Below are positions 43,938-53,116 of a DNA stretch of 64,000 bases, in pieces (positions within the stretch are counted from its first letter, which is position 1; each line of letters starts with the position of its first letter). This stretch comes from Streptomyces sp. NBC_01478 (lineage in GTDB: Bacteria > Actinomycetota > Actinomycetes > Streptomycetales > Streptomycetaceae). A program made the position numbers and the translations under genes. Below the pieces are notes generated by a model, which worked only from the letters and a program-made list of their open reading frames with translations, was not told the DNA's origin and did no database searches. The DNA is taken from NCBI RefSeq assembly GCF_036227225.1, contig NZ_CP109444.1:6491501-6555500 (forward strand). The letters are read 5' to 3'.

Positions 43938-45143
43938 ATGACGGTGTGGGATGACCTGGTGGGCCAGGAGAAGGTGAGCGAGCAGCTCGACGCCGCTGCT
44001 CGGGACGCCGACGCCTTCGTCACCGCGGCGACCACCGGCACGGCCCCGCCGGAGGCGTCGAAGATGACGCACGCCTGGCTGTTCACGGGCCCGCCCGGCG
44101 CGGGACGCAACCAGGCGGCGCGGGCCTTCGCCGCCGCGCTCCAGTGCGTCAGCCCCGACCGCGCGCTCGGCGGCAGCCCCGGCTGCGGCTTCTGCGACGG
44201 CTGTCATACGGCGCTGATCGGCACCCACGCCGACGTCACCACGGTCGCCGCGGTGGGCACGCAGATCCTCGCCGACGACATGCGGGACACGGTCCGCAAG
44301 TCCTTCACGTCGCCGGCGACCGGCCGCTGGCAGATCATCCTCGTCGAGGACGCCGAGCGGTTGAACGAGAAGTCGGCCAACGCGGTCCTCAAGGCCGTCG
44401 AGGAGCCCGCCCCCCGCACGGTCTGGCTCCTCTGCGCCCCCTCGATCGAGGACGTCCTCCCCACGATCCGCTCCCGCTGCCGCCACCTGAACCTGAGCAC
44501 CCCTTCGGTGGACGCCATCGCCGACCTGCTCGTGCGGCGGGAGGGTGTCGAGCCGGCCGTGGCGGCGGCCGCCGCACGTGCCACCCAGGGCCATGTCGAC
44601 CGGGCCCGACGGCTGGCGACGGACCCGGCCGCGCGTGAGCGCCGGGCCGCCGTACTGAAGCTGCCGCTGCGCGTCGAGGACGTCGGCGGGTGTCTCAAGG
44701 CCGCCCAGGAGCTGGTGGACGCCGCTGCCGAGGACGCGAAGCAACTGGCCGAGGAGGTGGACGACAAGGAGACCGAGGAGATGAAGGCGGCGATGGGCGG
44801 CGGCCAGGGCAGCCGGATGCCGCGAGGCACGGCCGGGGTGATGAAGGACCTGGAGGACAAGCAGAAGCGCCGGAGAACGCGTACACAGCGCGACAGCCTC
44901 GACCTCGCGCTGACCGACCTCACCGCGTTCTACCGCGATGTCCTCGCCCTCCAGCTCGGCTCCCGGGTGGCGATCGCCAACGCGGACGCCGAGGACGCAC
45001 TGGAGCGGCTCTCGCGCGCCGGTTCCCCGGAGTCCACGCTGCGCCGCATCGAAGCGATCGGTGCGTGCAGAGTGGCGCTCGACCGGAATGTGGCGCCGTT
45101 GCTGGCGGTGGAGGCGATGACCTTGGCGCTCAGAGCGGGCTGA
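43938..45143 (+). CDS. holB: DNA polymerase III subunit delta'
   Basis: The 401-residue AAA+ clamp-loader subunit has a modified P-loop GPPGAGRNQAARAFA (Arg-Asn where active subunits have Lys-Thr, as usual for delta'), a zinc-binding Cys set (LQCVSPD, GCGFCDGCHTALIG) and the IILVEDAERLNEKSANAVLKAVEEP sensor region. It loads the beta clamp. The C-terminal domain binds the other subunits. ATG at 43938 follows GAAAGGG. It is downstream of tmk by 142 bases, the usual streptomycete pairing. Confidence 0.93.
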   Translation: MTVWDDLVGQEKVSEQLDAAARDADAFVTAATTGTAPPEASKMTHAWLFTGPPGAGRNQAARAFAAALQCVSPDRALGGSPGCGFCDGCHTALIGTHADVTTVAAVGTQILADDMRDTVRKSFTSPATGRWQIILVEDAERLNEKSANAVLKAVEEPAPRTVWLLCAPSIEDVLPTIRSRCRHLNLSTPSVDAIADLLVRREGVEPAVAAAAARATQGHVDRARRLATDPAARERRAAVLKLPLRVEDVGGCLKAAQELVDAAAEDAKQLAEEVDDKETEEMKAAMGGGQGSRMPRGTAGVMKDLEDKQKRRRTRTQRDSLDLALTDLTAFYRDVLALQLGSRVAIANADAEDALERLSRAGSPESTLRRIEAIGACRVALDRNVAPLLAVEAMTLALRAG

Positions 45144-45272
45144 GCCGGCTGCGCGGGCCGAGCGGGGGCTGAGGGGGCTGAACTTTCGGGCGTGAGATTG
45201 ACGGCGTAACTCGTCTGGGGTGGATCACGCACGCTGCGCATTCAAGTGATCGCTCAGCGTTACTCTCGTCCG

Positions 45273-46940
45273 ATGCAGATCAGGCGCCCCCTTCGCCGGC
45301 CCAGCCGGAGCAGCCAGCCGAGTCAGCCCAGCGAGGCCGAGTCCCGTCGAGGTCGCCGCAGCCGCAGCCACGGCAGTCGTCGGACCAGTGGCGCGCTGCT
45401 CGCCGTTGCCGTCACCGTCGCCGCGCTGCTCGTGTCCGCGTGTTCCCCGGGGAGTTCCACGACGGCGACGATTCCGGCGGCGGACGTGGCGCTGGCCCCG
45501 CTGCCGCGGTCGACGCCGGCCGCGCTGACGTCGTACTACGGGCAGAAGCTCAGTTGGCACACGTGCGGTGTCCCCGGTTTCGAGTGCGCCACGATGAAGG
45601 CGCCGCTGGACTACGCCAAGCCCGGCGCGGGGAGCATCCGGCTCGCGGTCGCCCGCAAGAAGGCCACCGGCAAGGGCAAGCCGCTCGGTTCACTGATGGT
45701 GAACCCGGGCGGGCCGGGCGGTTCGGCGGTCGGCTATCTCCAGCAGTACGCCGGGATCGGCTACCCCGCCGAGGTCCGCGCCCGCTACGACATGGTCGCG
45801 ATGGACCCCCGGGGCGTCGCCCGCAGCGAACCCGTCGAGTGCCTCGGCGGGCGGGCCATGGACGCGTTCACGCAGACCGACACCACCCCCGACGACCGGC
45901 GCGAGACCACCGAACTCGTGGCCGAGTACAAGAAGTTCGCGGAGGGCTGCGGCGCACACTCGCCCGACCTGCTGCGCCATGTCTCCACGGTCGAGGCGGC
46001 CCGGGACATGGACCTCCTGCGGGCGGTGCTGGGGGACCGGAAGCTGACGTACGTCGGGGCGTCGTACGGCACGTTCCTCGGGGCGACGTACGCGGGGCTG
46101 TTCCCCGACCGGGTCGGGCGGGTCGTCCTCGACGGCGCGATGGACCCGTCCCTGCCCGCGCGCCGGATGAACCTCGACCAGACGGCGGGCTTCGAGACGG
46201 CGTTCCAGTCCTTCGCGAAGGACTGCGTACGGCAGACCGACTGCCCGCTCGGCGGCAAGGGCACAACGCCCGCGAAGGTCGGGACGAACCTCAAGGCCTT
46301 CTTCCGCAAGCTCGACGCGCACCCGATCCCCACCGGCGACGCGGACGGCCGCAAGCTCGGCGAGGCGCTCGCCACCACCGGCGTGATCGCGGCGATGTAC
46401 GACGAGGCGGCCTGGCCGCAGTTGCGCGAGGCGCTCACGTCGGCGATGAAGGAGAACGACGGCGCGGGCCTGCTCGTCCTCTCCGACAGCTACTACGAGC
46501 GGGACGCCGACGGCCGCTACTCGAACCTGATGTTCGCCAACGCCGCCGTGAACTGCCTCGACCTCCCGGCCGCGTTCTCGACCGCCGACCAGGTCGAGCG
46601 GGCGCTCCCCACGTTCGAGAAGGCGTCCCCGGTCTTCGGCGAGGGCCTCGGCTGGGCCTCCCTGAGCTGCGCGTACTGGCCGGTCAGGGCCACGGGCGAA
46701 CCCCACCGCATCGAGGCGAAGGGCGCCGCCCCGATCGTGGTCGTCGGCACCACCCGCGACCCGGCGACGCCGTACCGCTGGGCCCAGTCCCTGTCCCGCC
46801 AGCTCTCCTCGGCCCGCCTGCTGACGTACGTCGGCGACGGCCATACCGCGTACGGGCGCGGCAGCAGGTGCATCGACTCCACGATCGACGCGTATCTGCT
46901 CCGCGGGACCGCGCCGGGGGAGGGGAAGCGCTGCTCGTAG
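45273..46940 (+). CDS. Secreted TAP-like alpha/beta-hydrolase (tripeptidyl aminopeptidase family)
   Basis: The 555-residue protein has a long basic N-terminal region, a hydrophobic signal segment and the lipobox LLVSAC, so it is a probable lipoprotein. The alpha/beta-hydrolase core shows MVNPGGPGGSAV (oxyanion), YVGASYGTFLGATYAGLFP with the catalytic Ser, GTTRDPATPY with Asp and GDGHTAYG with His. The C-terminal TAP-like domain carries paired cysteines. It is of the Slp/Tap aminopeptidase group that processes secreted peptides. ATG at 45273 is used; the ATC/ATA-rich start at 45246 is less likely. Confidence 0.88.
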   Translation: MQIRRPLRRPSRSSQPSQPSEAESRRGRRSRSHGSRRTSGALLAVAVTVAALLVSACSPGSSTTATIPAADVALAPLPRSTPAALTSYYGQKLSWHTCGVPGFECATMKAPLDYAKPGAGSIRLAVARKKATGKGKPLGSLMVNPGGPGGSAVGYLQQYAGIGYPAEVRARYDMVAMDPRGVARSEPVECLGGRAMDAFTQTDTTPDDRRETTELVAEYKKFAEGCGAHSPDLLRHVSTVEAARDMDLLRAVLGDRKLTYVGASYGTFLGATYAGLFPDRVGRVVLDGAMDPSLPARRMNLDQTAGFETAFQSFAKDCVRQTDCPLGGKGTTPAKVGTNLKAFFRKLDAHPIPTGDADGRKLGEALATTGVIAAMYDEAAWPQLREALTSAMKENDGAGLLVLSDSYYERDADGRYSNLMFANAAVNCLDLPAAFSTADQVERALPTFEKASPVFGEGLGWASLSCAYWPVRATGEPHRIEAKGAAPIVVVGTTRDPATPYRWAQSLSRQLSSARLLTYVGDGHTAYGRGSRCIDSTIDAYLLRGTAPGEGKRCS

Positions 46941-47046
46941 CTCCGGGCGGGCCGGTGCGGGGGTGCGGCTGGGGGGTGTACGGAGCACCCCCGGAAACTG
47001 TGTAGACTTTCCGACGTTGCTGATCGCACCATGGTGTGGACAGCGC

Positions 47047-47120
47047 GCCGCCTTAGCTCAGATGGCCAGAGCAACGCACTCGTAATGCGTAGGTCTCGGG
47101 TTCGAATCCCGAAGGCGGCT
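47047..47120 (+). tRNA. tRNA-Thr (anticodon CGU)
   Basis: The 74-base sequence folds as a cloverleaf: acceptor GCCGCCT pairs with AGGCGGC, the D arm contains TTAGCTCAGATGGCCAGAGCA, the anticodon stem CGCA/TGCG encloses CTCGTAA with anticodon CGT at 47081-47083, and the T loop is GGTTCGAATCC. CCA is not encoded. The 3' part of this gene is duplicated at 55158, marking an integration site. Confidence 0.97.
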
Positions 47121-47169
47121 CTGTGGAAGCCTCAGGACTCACTCGCCGTGACCTGGGGCTTTTGCTTTT
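47079..47169 (+). repeat. attL-type direct repeat (91 bp) in tRNA-Thr
   Basis: Starts in the anticodon loop of tRNA-Thr and runs through its terminator. Exactly repeated at 55158-55248. Sites from the anticodon loop to beyond the 3' end are typical for tyrosine-integrase elements. Confidence 0.93.
47129..47163 (+). terminator. Terminator of the tRNA gene
   Basis: GCCTCAGG (47129-47136) pairs with CCTGGGGC (47152-47159, one G-T pair) and is followed by TTTT. It is included in the duplicated 91-base segment. Confidence 0.7.
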
Positions 47170-47411
47170 CTATTGCCTTGTGTCGCTGTGACGGCCCAGT
47201 CCGAGAACCGTCGCTGAGGGCCGCCGGTGGACACGCGTGCAGTGGGCGTGCAGAGCGGTGGTCGAGTGCGCTCAAGTGGATTGGCCTGTCGCGCCGGAGG
47301 TGAAGGGGGTGCGGGTCCGGGTCCGGGTCCCTCGGGCTGTCGGCAGCGATGCTGTTGGGGGTTTCCATAAAATGGGCGGGCCGATACGGCGGCTGGTGAA
47401 GAATCAGCCGG

Positions 47412-47600
47412 ATGGACAACGAGATTCAGCTTCAGCGACGGTGACGGACTGACAGTCATCGGGAGTGAGGCGGATGTCGAACGTTTCCTCGTCTCGGAGG
47501 GACTGATGTCCAAGGACGACCTTGGATTGCGACGGCTCAGGTCCGTCGCCGGCACCGGGGCTGTGGATCTGCTCCGCCGGAGTCATGTGGCCGCCCGACC
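47412..47600 (+). pseudogene. Frameshifted remnant of a small island-borne protein
   Basis: From the ATG at 47412 the peptide begins MDNEIQLQR and stops after ten codons; a +1 shift opens a frame reading DGDGLTVIGSEADVERFL, then LGLRRLRSVAGTGA, before it loses sense near 47590. Together these resemble the N-terminus of a hypothetical protein I recall from streptomycete integrative elements (from memory, not checked). Frameshift plus truncation make it a pseudogene. The region 47170-47411 before it shows nothing. Confidence 0.45.
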
Positions 47601-47601
47601 G

Positions 47602-48360
47602 TCACCAGTTCCCGTAGTCCTCGACCAGTGTGGTGATCAGCGCGAGCAGCGCGTCGGCCCGGTGTCGGTCCTCGCGCTGGTTGCGCAGGGACTCGTCGGC
47701 GGCCCGGAGCCGGGCCAGGGCGGGCGGTTCGCCGTCCACGAGGTCGTCGACCAACGGCGTGGTGACCAGGTCCAGGCACTCTGTGAGCAGCCGACGGGTG
47801 GCAGGCGACGGCGGGTTGGGGTCGGGTTCGGCGTACGCGGTGGTCAGGTATCGCGCGGGGTCGGTGAGGCTCCAGCCGACGACGGTGCCGTGCTGGACGA
47901 GGAGCGTCACGTCGGGGGCGATGCCGATGCCGGCCTCCAGTGGCTCGTCGAGGACGTCCAGGTCGCGCAGACTGATCAGTACGGCGTCCCCGGGGGCGCG
48001 GCACAGCACCGTGCACGTCTCATGCCGGAAGTCCCGGACCTCGTCCGCGCGGAGCCCGCCCGGGCGTACGGCGGGCATGACGGGAAGGCGGGTGGTGGTC
48101 TCGGCGGCGGCGGACACGTACGGCATCTGGAGTTCGGCCCCGACCAGTTTCCGGCTGTCCGGGGCGAACCGGAAGACGTCGGGCGTGTCCCACAGCCAGT
48201 GTTGGCTACCGAAGGTGTTCGTGATGAACCGCTCACGCTCCATCACGTCCGCGTAGTCAGTGACGCGCACAGAGTCGCCTTCGAAGCGGGGGGTGATGTG
48301 CAGCGGATCGTCCGTCACCGTTGCGTGCCAGTCGCCGTCGAACGACAGTTTCGTGGTCAT
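47602..48360 (-). CDS. Probable immunity protein for the RHS toxin
   Basis: A 252-residue soluble protein with no recognised domain, starting at an ATG (48360) with GAGGCAGGA upstream and only 7 bases after the RHS gene stop. Position and co-orientation directly behind a polymorphic toxin gene are the standard setting for an immunity gene. Visible features: beta-rich N-terminal half (WHATVTDDPLHITPRFEGDS), PDVTLLVQHGTVVGWSL and an acidic/helical C-terminus. The assignment rests on context, not on sequence homology. Confidence 0.72.
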   Translation of the reverse strand: MTTKLSFDGDWHATVTDDPLHITPRFEGDSVRVTDYADVMERERFITNTFGSQHWLWDTPDVFRFAPDSRKLVGAELQMPYVSAAAETTTRLPVMPAVRPGGLRADEVRDFRHETCTVLCRAPGDAVLISLRDLDVLDEPLEAGIGIAPDVTLLVQHGTVVGWSLTDPARYLTTAYAEPDPNPPSPATRRLLTECLDLVTTPLVDDLVDGEPPALARLRAADESLRNQREDRHRADALLALITTLVEDYGNW

Positions 48361-48367
48361 TCCTGCC

Positions 48368-51300
48368 TCATCTGATCTGCACGCCCGGGGCCAGGTTGCC
48401 GAACTTGCCGGGGATCCTGCCCTCCACGATGTCCTCGTGGGTAACCGGCTTGCCCGGGTCCGACGGACTGCCGCCGAGCGCCTTCCAACCGGATTCACCC
48501 TTGATACCCGAGTCTCCGTACGCCGTGATGGCCTGGCCTTGCTTGGGGCCGGGCCCGTAGATCACGGCAATGTCATTGTCCTTCCGGAAGATGAGGTTTC
48601 CTGCCTGGCCCGATGACTGGTAGACGGCATCGGGGTTCTTCAGGATCTCCAGGACCCGTTCGTCGGTGAAGCCGTGGCCGGTGTCCCCGTGGTAGTCGGC
48701 GTGTTTCTTCAACTCGCCGTTCTGTGCCCTCGCGAGGACGTCGTCCACGATCTTGTCGACCCGCTTCCGCGCCTTTTCCTCCTTCGTGTAGTTGGGCATC
48801 AGGCCCAGCGGGTCGCACCCGCTGTGCGGGTTGTCCACGTACGCGAGGGGATTCGGGGCGGGAGCCAGGCCGAGCGGATCCGGCGAGATGTAGCGACCGG
48901 TCTCGGGGTCGTAGTGGCGGAAGCAGTTGTAGTGGAGGCCGGTCTCGGGGTCGTAGTACTGGCCGGGGAAACGCAGTGGGGTGTATGCGCCGGCGTCACG
49001 GGACCAGGCCGTGGTGCCCCAGAGTGTGCTCCGGGTGCGCCAGGCGATGTCGCCCGTCTCGTCGATGAGTTCGGTCGGTGTGCCGACGAGGTCCGTGGCG
49101 ATGGCGAAGAACCGCCGGTCGATCTCCTCCTGGCGGTCGTCGGCCGTGAGGATGCGCTCGGTCTGGGCCAGGGGGACGACGTCACGGTGGTCCCAGGTGA
49201 GGGCGACTGCGTGCGGGACATCCGGCTGGTGGCTGGTCTGTTCGCACAGGGTCAGGCCGTCCCAGGTGAACCGGATCTCCTCGACCACGCTCTCGCCGTC
49301 GGCCGCCAGGCGCTGTTTCGCGGTGCGGCGGCCGAGCGGGTCGTAGCGGTATCTCCACCGGGTCCCGTCGGGGGTGGTCACGGAGGTGAGGCGGTTCTCC
49401 GTGTCCCATGTGTAGTGCCAGGTGTCCGGCTTGCGGGAGAGGCGGGTCTTCTGCCGCAGGACGACCCGGCCGAGGGCGTCGTGCTCGAAGCGGACGTCTC
49501 CGGCGCGGGTGAGGGTGGTGCCGGTGTAGGCGCGCGATCCGGTGGCCTCGCGGCCGGGGTGGCCGTAGGGCCAGGACGCCGAGGTCTGGTTGCCGGCGTC
49601 GTCGTAGGCGTACCGCTCCGTCCAGCCCTGGGCGTGGACGGCGGTGACTCGGCCCACGCGGTCGAGATCGAAGGTGCGGGAGCCCGACAGTCGGTCCACG
49701 ACAGAGGTCAGTCGGCCATCGGCGCGGTAGGAGTAGGCGCGGCTGTTGACGTCGCGGCCCCCGGCGGTGATCTGCTGCGTGGCGAGCCGTCCGGCTTCGT
49801 CCCAGGCCGAGGTCATGGTGATCGCGTCGCCGAAGACGCGGGCGAGCTCCCGGCCGGCGGCGTCGTGTGTGAAGTCGATCCGGTGATCGCCGCTGGTCAG
49901 GCGGTCGGGTAGTCCATCGGCGCCGTAGGAGTAGGAGGTGACGTGACCGGTGGGCGTGGTGCGGCGCGTGCGGCGGCCCAGGACGTCGTAGGCGTAGAGG
50001 ATGGCGCGGCCGTCGACCAGTTCCGCCTTGGTGAGTCCGCGACGGTCGTACTGGTACCGGAGTTCGCTGTCCGGTCCGGCGGCCTCGACCAGGCGTCCTG
50101 CCCTGTCGTAGACGTAGTTCGTCACGTGGCCGTCGACGTCCTTGCGGACCACCTGGCCGAGCTGGTCGCGTTCGAACGCGATGGTCCCGCCGAGCGCGTC
50201 GACGCGGGCGGCGAGCCGGCCCGCGGCGTCCACGCGGTAGGCGAGGGTGCGGCCGTCGAAGTCGGTCTCGGAGACGACGTCGCCGGCGGCGTCGTACTCG
50301 TAGGTCCAGGCCAGCCCTTGCGGGTTGATGACCCGGGTGAGGCGCAGCTCGGCGTCGTGCTCGAACTCGTAGCGGGCGCCGTCGGGTCGGGTGCGGGCGA
50401 GGGGCAGGTCGAAGTGGGTGTACTCGAAGCGGGAGACGCCGCCGGACGCGTCGGTGTGGGTGAGCGGGTTGCCCTCGCCGTCGTAGGTCCACGACTCCGT
50501 CGCGCCGTCGGGGCCCGTGCGGCGGGCGAGTTGTCCGTCGGCGTCCCATGCCAGGCGGGTGACCTCTCCCGTCGGGTCGGCGATGCGGACCGGGCGGCCG
50601 AGGGCGTCGCGCTCCGTGCGGGTGGTGGCGCCGGCCGGGTCGGTCACCTCCACGGGCAGCCCTGCCGCGTCGCACACCACGCGTGTCGTGGCGCCGAGGG
50701 CGTCGGTGAGCGAGGTGAGCCGGCCGGCGTGGTCGTAGGTGTAACGGGTGGTCAAGCCGGCCTGGTCGGTGACCGCCGTGCGGTTGCCGCGTTCGTCGAA
50801 CTCGTGGAACGTGCTGGCGCCGTCCGGCCCTATGACCTCCACCGGCAGGCCGAACGGGCCGCGCACGGTGCGCAGTTCGCTTCCGTCGGGGCGGGTGGCG
50901 GAGACGAACCGACCGTGCTCGTCGTAGGAGAGGGTGGTAGTGAGGCCCAGCGGGTCGGTGCGGGTCAGGAGGTTGCCGCGCCGGTCGTGGGTGAACCGGG
51001 TGGTGTGGCCGAGCGGGTCGGTGACGGCCAGGAGACGGCAGCCGGGGCCGAACAGGTAGCGGGTCGCGTGCCCCTCGGCGGTGGTGAGCGTGGTCGTGCG
51101 GTGGCCTGTCTCCGGGTCGGGTTCGGTGTAGGCCAGGGCGATCTGGACGTGGCCGGCCTCGCCGCCCTCCGCCACCACGCGGTCGTGGTCGTCGTAGACG
51201 TAGTCGTAGCGGCTCGCGTTGGAGTCGATCCAGGCGATGACGCGGCGGCGGTCGTCGTAGACGAAGGTGGTGGTGGCACCTGACGGCTTGGTGACCGTCG

Positions 51301-53116
51301 TGAGGTTGCCGTCCTGATAGCCGTAGCTCATCAGGGGCAGATCCGCGCCGCCCTCGCCCGCGCCGGCCAGGGACAGGGCGGTGACCAGGCCGTCGGTGAC
51401 GGACAGCTTCACCTGGTGGCCCGCCGAGTGGACCAGGGCCAGTGGCAGGCCGTCTTCGCCGCGGTCGACGGTGATCGTGTGGCCGTTGCGTTCGGTGATG
51501 CCCGACAGCCAGGCCTCGCCGTCGCCTCCCGGTTCGCTGCCGGACGGGGCGGTGAAGTGGAAGGTGAGACCGCTGTCCGGGTCGGTGACCGTGTAGTCAC
51601 CGTCGGCGTCGCGGGCCAGCAGGGTGCGGGCCCTGCCCGATTCCGGCGTGGTGGGCGCGCCGGGGGCCGGGTGCGGGTACGGGATCAGGAGGCCGTCGGC
51701 GGTGACGTGGACGACGCCGATGGCGTCGATCTGCAGATGTTCGTCGACGGTGGATGTCCAGGCGGACCCCAGGAAGCGGCCGACCGCGCAACCGGACTCG
51801 GTGCGGCGGGTGAAGACCAGCGGCAGGACACCGGGGAGTTCGACGTCGGTCTGGGGCAGGTACATCCGGCCCGTGGCGAGGTCCACCGGGTCGCCGCCGG
51901 CGTTGCGCTCGCCGTCCGGGGTGCTGTGAGCACCGTCCGGGGCGTCGTCGATCGGCTTGCGCGCCCGCGCGACGTCCTCGGCCCCCTTCGCCCCGTTTTC
52001 CGCGAGCCGGGCGCCGTCGACAGCGGCCTCCTCGGCCCCCGCCTCCGGGATGAGGAACTGGGGAGCGAGTTCGCCACCGACCCCGCCGGGGTCCTGGAGG
52101 AAGGAGTTCCAGAGGTTGTCGGCGGTCTGGGTGGGGTGGGTGACGAGGTTGACGGCGCCGCCGAGGAGGTCCAGCTTGGCCTGGAGCGCTTCGTACGGAT
52201 GCGTGATCGCGTACGGATCGAGCGGGTTCGCGTTGCGGGCCAGGTTGTTCAGGTCGCCGAGCCCGCGCATGAAACCGCCGAAGAAACGCATGTCCTCCGT
52301 CTTGGCGGCATCCCAGGCGTCGACACCGTCGAGTTTGAGCTGGCTCAGGGCCGACGGCTCACTGGGGGCGTGCTGCAGGGCGAGCCTGATGCGGTCGGCG
52401 GCCTCCGCGGCCAGGCGGGTGCGCTGCCGCCGAGCAGCGGCCAGGATCTGCTCGGCCGCGTGCTTGACCTCGTCGCCGGGGTCCTGCTCCGAGGGCTTCG
52501 GACCCGGGGCCTCCTTGCCCAGCTCGACAGCGCGGTTGTACGTCTCCACCTTCTGCCGGTGGGTGTTCGAGGCAGCCTTTCCCTCGCGATACCGCGCCAC
52601 GGCCTCCTGCGCCTGGGCCTGCGCCCATTCCACCGTGTGCGCGAAGTTCTCCAGGGCCGAGGCAGCCTCCCCGCACGCCTCGGCGGCCTGGCTCCATTTG
52701 ACCGAGTGCGTCGCGAATTTCTGCCGGAAGGTGTCGGCGGCCTCGCCCTTCCAGCCCGACGAGTCGAGGTTCCGCATGCCCGTCGCCACGGCGCCGAAAG
52801 CCTGCGCGAAGTGCTGGAAATGCCCCGCGTTCTCGCGGAGCATCGACGGGTTGCCGTGGATGAGTTCCTTGGGGTCCTCGGTCTCGCCCAGTTGCTGCTC
52901 GTCGACGTGCGCGCCCATTGTGGACGCGGTGTTGTCACCCCAGTCGTCGACTTTGTCGGCCGCGTCGTGCGCACCGACGTAGTCGAGCGCGTCGCCCACA
53001 CCATGGGCGCCCTCGTCGATGTAGTGGCCCGCCGTCCGCTTGGCGTCGTCGTACCCGGACTTGAGTGCCCCCGTGACACTGTTGAACCCGCTCTTGAACC
53101 CGTCCGTGAGCGACAT
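48368..53116 (-). CDS. RHS/YD-repeat polymorphic toxin
   Basis: The 1,582-residue protein begins with a helical WXG/ESX-like secretion domain (residues 1-260, with SGWKGEAADTFRQKF), then a DUF6531-type segment (GGDPVDLATGRMYLPQTDVELPG split by linker), more than twenty YD/RHS repeats (YDxxGRLT pattern, about 500-1400), and the RHS core terminus (NCFRHYDPETGRYISPDPLGL). After the DPLGL cleavage-type boundary, about 115 residues form the variable toxin tip (HADYHGDTGHGFTDERVL and GNLIFRKDNDIAVIYG). The tip may be a small nuclease, by its His/Arg/Lys and beta-strand pattern, but I cannot name the family. It starts one base from the upstream stop. Confidence 0.9.
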   Translation of the reverse strand: MSLTDGFKSGFNSVTGALKSGYDDAKRTAGHYIDEGAHGVGDALDYVGAHDAADKVDDWGDNTASTMGAHVDEQQLGETEDPKELIHGNPSMLRENAGHFQHFAQAFGAVATGMRNLDSSGWKGEAADTFRQKFATHSVKWSQAAEACGEAASALENFAHTVEWAQAQAQEAVARYREGKAASNTHRQKVETYNRAVELGKEAPGPKPSEQDPGDEVKHAAEQILAAARRQRTRLAAEAADRIRLALQHAPSEPSALSQLKLDGVDAWDAAKTEDMRFFGGFMRGLGDLNNLARNANPLDPYAITHPYEALQAKLDLLGGAVNLVTHPTQTADNLWNSFLQDPGGVGGELAPQFLIPEAGAEEAAVDGARLAENGAKGAEDVARARKPIDDAPDGAHSTPDGERNAGGDPVDLATGRMYLPQTDVELPGVLPLVFTRRTESGCAVGRFLGSAWTSTVDEHLQIDAIGVVHVTADGLLIPYPHPAPGAPTTPESGRARTLLARDADGDYTVTDPDSGLTFHFTAPSGSEPGGDGEAWLSGITERNGHTITVDRGEDGLPLALVHSAGHQVKLSVTDGLVTALSLAGAGEGGADLPLMSYGYQDGNLTTVTKPSGATTTFVYDDRRRVIAWIDSNASRYDYVYDDHDRVVAEGGEAGHVQIALAYTEPDPETGHRTTTLTTAEGHATRYLFGPGCRLLAVTDPLGHTTRFTHDRRGNLLTRTDPLGLTTTLSYDEHGRFVSATRPDGSELRTVRGPFGLPVEVIGPDGASTFHEFDERGNRTAVTDQAGLTTRYTYDHAGRLTSLTDALGATTRVVCDAAGLPVEVTDPAGATTRTERDALGRPVRIADPTGEVTRLAWDADGQLARRTGPDGATESWTYDGEGNPLTHTDASGGVSRFEYTHFDLPLARTRPDGARYEFEHDAELRLTRVINPQGLAWTYEYDAAGDVVSETDFDGRTLAYRVDAAGRLAARVDALGGTIAFERDQLGQVVRKDVDGHVTNYVYDRAGRLVEAAGPDSELRYQYDRRGLTKAELVDGRAILYAYDVLGRRTRRTTPTGHVTSYSYGADGLPDRLTSGDHRIDFTHDAAGRELARVFGDAITMTSAWDEAGRLATQQITAGGRDVNSRAYSYRADGRLTSVVDRLSGSRTFDLDRVGRVTAVHAQGWTERYAYDDAGNQTSASWPYGHPGREATGSRAYTGTTLTRAGDVRFEHDALGRVVLRQKTRLSRKPDTWHYTWDTENRLTSVTTPDGTRWRYRYDPLGRRTAKQRLAADGESVVEEIRFTWDGLTLCEQTSHQPDVPHAVALTWDHRDVVPLAQTERILTADDRQEEIDRRFFAIATDLVGTPTELIDETGDIAWRTRSTLWGTTAWSRDAGAYTPLRFPGQYYDPETGLHYNCFRHYDPETGRYISPDPLGLAPAPNPLAYVDNPHSGCDPLGLMPNYTKEEKARKRVDKIVDDVLARAQNGELKKHADYHGDTGHGFTDERVLEILKNPDAVYQSSGQAGNLIFRKDNDIAVIYGPGPKQGQAITAYGDSGIKGESGWKALGGSPSDPGKPVTHEDIVEGRIPGKFGNLAPGVQIR

